NCBI GenBank assembly: GCA_001512985.1
Contig: LFRX01000003.1
Location: forward strand, 7,369-22,389
Direction: 5' to 3'
Length of the DNA: 15,021 nt
Source of the DNA: Acholeplasmatales bacterium DTU056
GTDB lineage: Bacteria > Bacillota_I > Bacilli_A > ML615J-28 > CAG-698
Both the position numbers and the translations under genes were made by a program. Position 1 is the stretch's first letter. Every line of letters starts with the position of its first letter. The notes beneath the pieces are model-generated. The model did no database searches. It was not told the DNA's origin and was given only the letters and a program-made list of their open reading frames with translations. Below are positions 12,802-15,021 of the stretch, one piece after another.

Positions 12802-13884
12802 TTATTGTTGTGGATCTACAAGTCCTCTAGATGGATAATCGCCATCACTATAGCCTAGATTTGTTAAGAATGTAACTAATTCATCATAAGTGCTTGGAAC
12901 AGTGATTTCTCCATTTTTAATTTTATTAGTAATTGTATCATATTGAGTTTGATTGAAACTTGTAAATCTTGAGTTTTTCATTGGAAGACCAGATCCGCCT
13001 TCTTTAACACCTTTAGTAATTATTCCACTTTGGAATTTATCATCTTTAATCGCAACTAGTTCTTCGTAAACTGCATCTGCGATATTTTTCATTGCGGAAG
13101 TGACAACTTTTTCTAAGAAACTTTGGTCTACGTCAACACCGATCATTAATTTGTTAGTATCTTTTGCGGCGTCATGAACTGAAAGACCAGCACCACCAGC
13201 ACATGCGAAAATGACTTCAACTCCAGATTCATACCAAGTTCTAGCTAAAGTTTTATGTGTATCTTTTGGTTGGAAGTCATTTAAATATGTATAACGGTCT
13301 TCAGGGAATTTAAAGTTTGTTATATTGTTTTCATTTGCCGCTAACATAGACCCAGCAATATAACCAATACCATATTGTACAACTGCTGGAACAGCTTGTC
13401 CACCCATAAATCCAATGTTAGTTTTTCCATCTTTAACGATTGCATAACCAGCTAGGAATCCTGATTCATAATCTTTAAAGAAGATTCCTTTCACATTGTC
13501 TTTTGGATTATTACTGCTTACGTCGATACCAATAAATTTAACATTTGGATATTTGTCAGCCATTTGATCAATAATTGAGCCGAATAGATAACCCGGCATT
13601 ACAATAACTTTAGCCCCTGCTTTAACTGCATTGTCAATTGCGCGAATTCGGTCAGCGTCTTGAACTTCACAACCTGAACCTGTACATGTTGGTTGATAAT
13701 AGTGATAAGTTTTACCAAATTCATCACCAAATTTTTTCAATCCTTCCCAAGCTGCTTGGTTAAAGGATTGGTCTGAAATTGTTCCGACGTCAGTAACTAA
13801 TGCGTACTCATACGTCTTTTTCTCACAGCCACTTAACATTAAACCTAAAATAAATACCAAAACGGCAAAAATTGCTTTTTTCAT
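12802..13884 (-). CDS. nupN: BMP-family nucleoside-binding lipoprotein
   Basis: A 360-residue lipoprotein that binds the nucleoside and delivers it to the permeases (BmpA/PnrA/NupN family; also called bmpA). The signal peptide MKKAIFAVLVFILGLMLSGC ends in the lipobox LSGC, with Cys20 the lipidated residue. Family text: YALVTDVGTISDQSFNQAAW (27-46), VIVMPGYLFG, NVKFIGIDVS and the C-terminal GYSDGDYPSRGLVDPQQ. A Cys pair at 67 and 72 (CTGSGC) is not something I associate with the family. The ATG follows AGGAGGAAAAA. A perfect sigma-A promoter lies upstream, with a weak CodY-like box in the leader. In B. subtilis the nupNOPQ operon imports guanosine and is CodY-regulated. The exact nucleoside range here is unknown. 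Confidence 0.95.
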   Translation of the reverse strand: MKKAIFAVLVFILGLMLSGCEKKTYEYALVTDVGTISDQSFNQAAWEGLKKFGDEFGKTYHYYQPTCTGSGCEVQDADRIRAIDNAVKAGAKVIVMPGYLFGSIIDQMADKYPNVKFIGIDVSSNNPKDNVKGIFFKDYESGFLAGYAIVKDGKTNIGFMGGQAVPAVVQYGIGYIAGSMLAANENNITNFKFPEDRYTYLNDFQPKDTHKTLARTWYESGVEVIFACAGGAGLSVHDAAKDTNKLMIGVDVDQSFLEKVVTSAMKNIADAVYEELVAIKDDKFQSGIITKGVKEGGSGLPMKNSRFTSFNQTQYDTITNKIKNGEITVPSTYDELVTFLTNLGYSDGDYPSRGLVDPQQ

Positions 13885-13894
13885 TTTTTCCTCC

Positions 13895-13909
13895 TGATTT
13901 CTTAAAATT
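13895..13909 (-). promoter_or_regulatory. Weak CodY-like box in the nupN leader
   Basis: On the minus strand AATTTTAAGAAATCA matches 11 of 15 positions of the CodY consensus AATTTTCWGAAAATT. It lies between the predicted start point and the ribosome-binding site. B. subtilis nupNOPQ is CodY-regulated, but in AT-rich DNA such a match is weak evidence. Confidence 0.25.
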
Positions 13910-13931
13910 TGACCAATTTCTGCTCATTTAT

Positions 13932-13960
13932 ATTATAATTGTAAATAATATAAATGTCAA
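13932..13960 (-). promoter_or_regulatory. nup operon promoter (sigma-A, perfect consensus)
   Basis: On the minus strand TTGACA (plus 13955-13960), exactly 17 nt, TATAAT (plus 13932-13937). Both hexamers are perfect, which predicts strong transcription. The -35 lies only seven bases past the stop of the preceding gene. The leader is about 40 bases, too short for a riboswitch. Confidence 0.9.
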
Positions 13961-13966
13961 ACAATA

Positions 13967-15021
13967 TTAAAATTTCTTATATATATTATTTGCACAAATA
14001 ATTCCACTTAACCACGCAAAATGCAAATTATATCCTCCAGTGTCTCCATCAATATCTAATAATTCACCAATTATAAACATATTTGGATGATAAATTGATT
14101 CAAAATTTGTTGTTATTTCGTTAATATCAATACCGCCTAATGTAACTTGTGCTTCATTTAATGAATTACTATTGATAACTGTAAAACGAAAATCTTTGAT
14201 AAGTGTTGTTAATTCCCTTAAATAATTAGATTTGTTTTTAATGCGGTTATTTAATTCCCATATAATCATTTTATTAAATAAACCAATTAATACTTCTTCA
14301 TTCGAAAACCCTGATTGTTTTTTGGAAAATAATAAATCATATATTTCTTCTAATGTATAATTTGGCATTAAATCCAAACTTACGAAAACATTGTTCTTTT
14401 GTGGTAATCGATTATAAATTGAAGATAATTCGAATATAACAATTCCGGATAAACTATCGCTTCTAAATTGGACTTCTCCATTTTTAATTGTTAAAACTTG
14501 ATGATCTTTTATTAAACTAGCTTGCGCTTTTACCCTTACACCATGCAAATGTTTTAAATTTTCTTTAACTTTTAATGGCACCAATCCAGGATAGATAGGA
14601 ATTATTGTATGGTTTAACTTTTGTAAAATTTGATAAGTTTTATTTTCAAAATTTATACTTGCTTGTCCACCACTAGCAAAAACTATCACATCCGCAAAAT
14701 ACTCCTTATCATTTGTTTTTACTAGATAACCTTTACATGCGGGGACAACATCAATAACTTCACAATTAGTTTTAATATTAACTTTTCCCTTTTCTAAATG
14801 ATACATTAGCAAATCTAAAAACGCTTTGGCACTTTCACTATATGGATAACTTCTTCCTACATCATCTGTTTGAAATAAAAGACCTAATTTAGAAAAATAC
14901 TTTTGACATTCTTCAAATGAAAATTTATTTAATAGAGAATCAATAAATTCCGGATGATTATAATTATTTTTAGTAATATATTTATTAGTTAAATTACATT
15001 TACCGTTCCCTGTAACCAATA
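13967..15021 (-). CDS. BaiN/YhiN (HI0933)-family FAD-dependent oxidoreductase, 5'-truncated by window edge
   Basis: Flavoprotein of the HI0933/YhiN/BaiN family (NAD(P)/FAD-dependent oxidoreductase, about 400 residues when complete). The 351 visible codons run off the right edge. The apparent start at 15019 is a TTG within the conserved LVTGNGKCNLTN motif, which sits near residue 40 in relatives, so the FAD-binding GxGxxG start lies outside the window. Other family text: VIVFASGGQAS (110-120), VPLKVKENLKHLHGVRVKA (166-184), and the C-terminal GELLDIDGDTGGYNLHFAWLSG (322-343), which closes the flavin site. It ends at TAA 13967-13969 with no hairpin before the nup promoter, so some read-through into that operon is likely. 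Its physiological substrate is not known; BaiN refers to a bile-acid enzyme and should not be assumed here. Confidence 0.9.
   Translation of the reverse strand, partial: LVTGNGKCNLTNKYITKNNYNHPEFIDSLLNKFSFEECQKYFSKLGLLFQTDDVGRSYPYSESAKAFLDLLMYHLEKGKVNIKTNCEVIDVVPACKGYLVKTNDKEYFADVIVFASGGQASINFENKTYQILQKLNHTIIPIYPGLVPLKVKENLKHLHGVRVKAQASLIKDHQVLTIKNGEVQFRSDSLSGIVIFELSSIYNRLPQKNNVFVSLDLMPNYTLEEIYDLLFSKKQSGFSNEEVLIGLFNKMIIWELNNRIKNKSNYLRELTTLIKDFRFTVINSNSLNEAQVTLGGIDINEITTNFESIYHPNMFIIGELLDIDGDTGGYNLHFAWLSGIICANNIYKKF

Overview
The window is an AT-rich chromosomal segment from a spore-forming low-GC Bacillota, most likely of class Bacilli. The standard genetic code fits: TGG encodes Trp and TGA serves as a stop. 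Endospore formation is implied by spoVS and a recognisable cotE. The block recA - rny - ymdB - spoVS - miaB - cotE is the conserved Bacillus-type order, read here on the minus strand. It lacks cinA between pgsA and recA, ricA/ymcA between miaB and cotE, and mutSL after cotE. A divergent Bacilli lineage is therefore more likely than Bacillus itself. I cannot name the genus.

Layout. Positions 1-1029 are on the plus strand: the 3' part of a VanY-type D,D-carboxypeptidase gene, then a small Pro/Tyr-rich gene with a sigma-K-like promoter. Everything from 1095 to the right edge is on the minus strand. In order of transcription it is: (i) the 3' part of a BaiN/YhiN-type flavoprotein gene; (ii) a BMP-type nucleoside ABC importer (lipoprotein, double ATPase, two permeases) from a perfect TTGACA-17-TATAAT promoter; (iii) pgsA-recA; (iv) rny-ymdB-spoVS and a GNAT acetyltransferase; (v) miaB; (vi) cotE and a LysM / Asn-Tyr-rich gene. 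The plus- and minus-strand blocks converge at 1030-1096 with back-to-back terminators. No stretch over 300 bases lacks a gene; the longest gaps are 7147-7344 and 8934-9109, both holding a terminator and a promoter.

How the parts work together. The importer brings in nucleosides. PgsA makes phosphatidylglycerol phosphate and RecA handles recombination. RNase Y starts mRNA decay, and YmdB is a phosphodiesterase linked to developmental fate. SpoVS and CotE act in sporulation. The left end looks like a small spore-envelope locus: CotE, a LysM protein with an Asn/Asp/Tyr-rich tail, and a Tyr/Pro-rich protein.

The most interesting signals are regulatory. Intrinsic terminators sit directly against the ribosome-binding sites of ymdB and of the importer ATPase gene. 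A 9-bp inverted repeat can hide the spoVS ribosome-binding site only in transcripts reading through from ymdB, because a sigma-H-like promoter lies in its loop. Sigma-E- and sigma-K-like promoters precede the coat genes. An operator-like palindrome overlaps the -10 of the rny promoter. I found no mobile element, CRISPR array, tRNA or rRNA, and no clear new enzymatic system.
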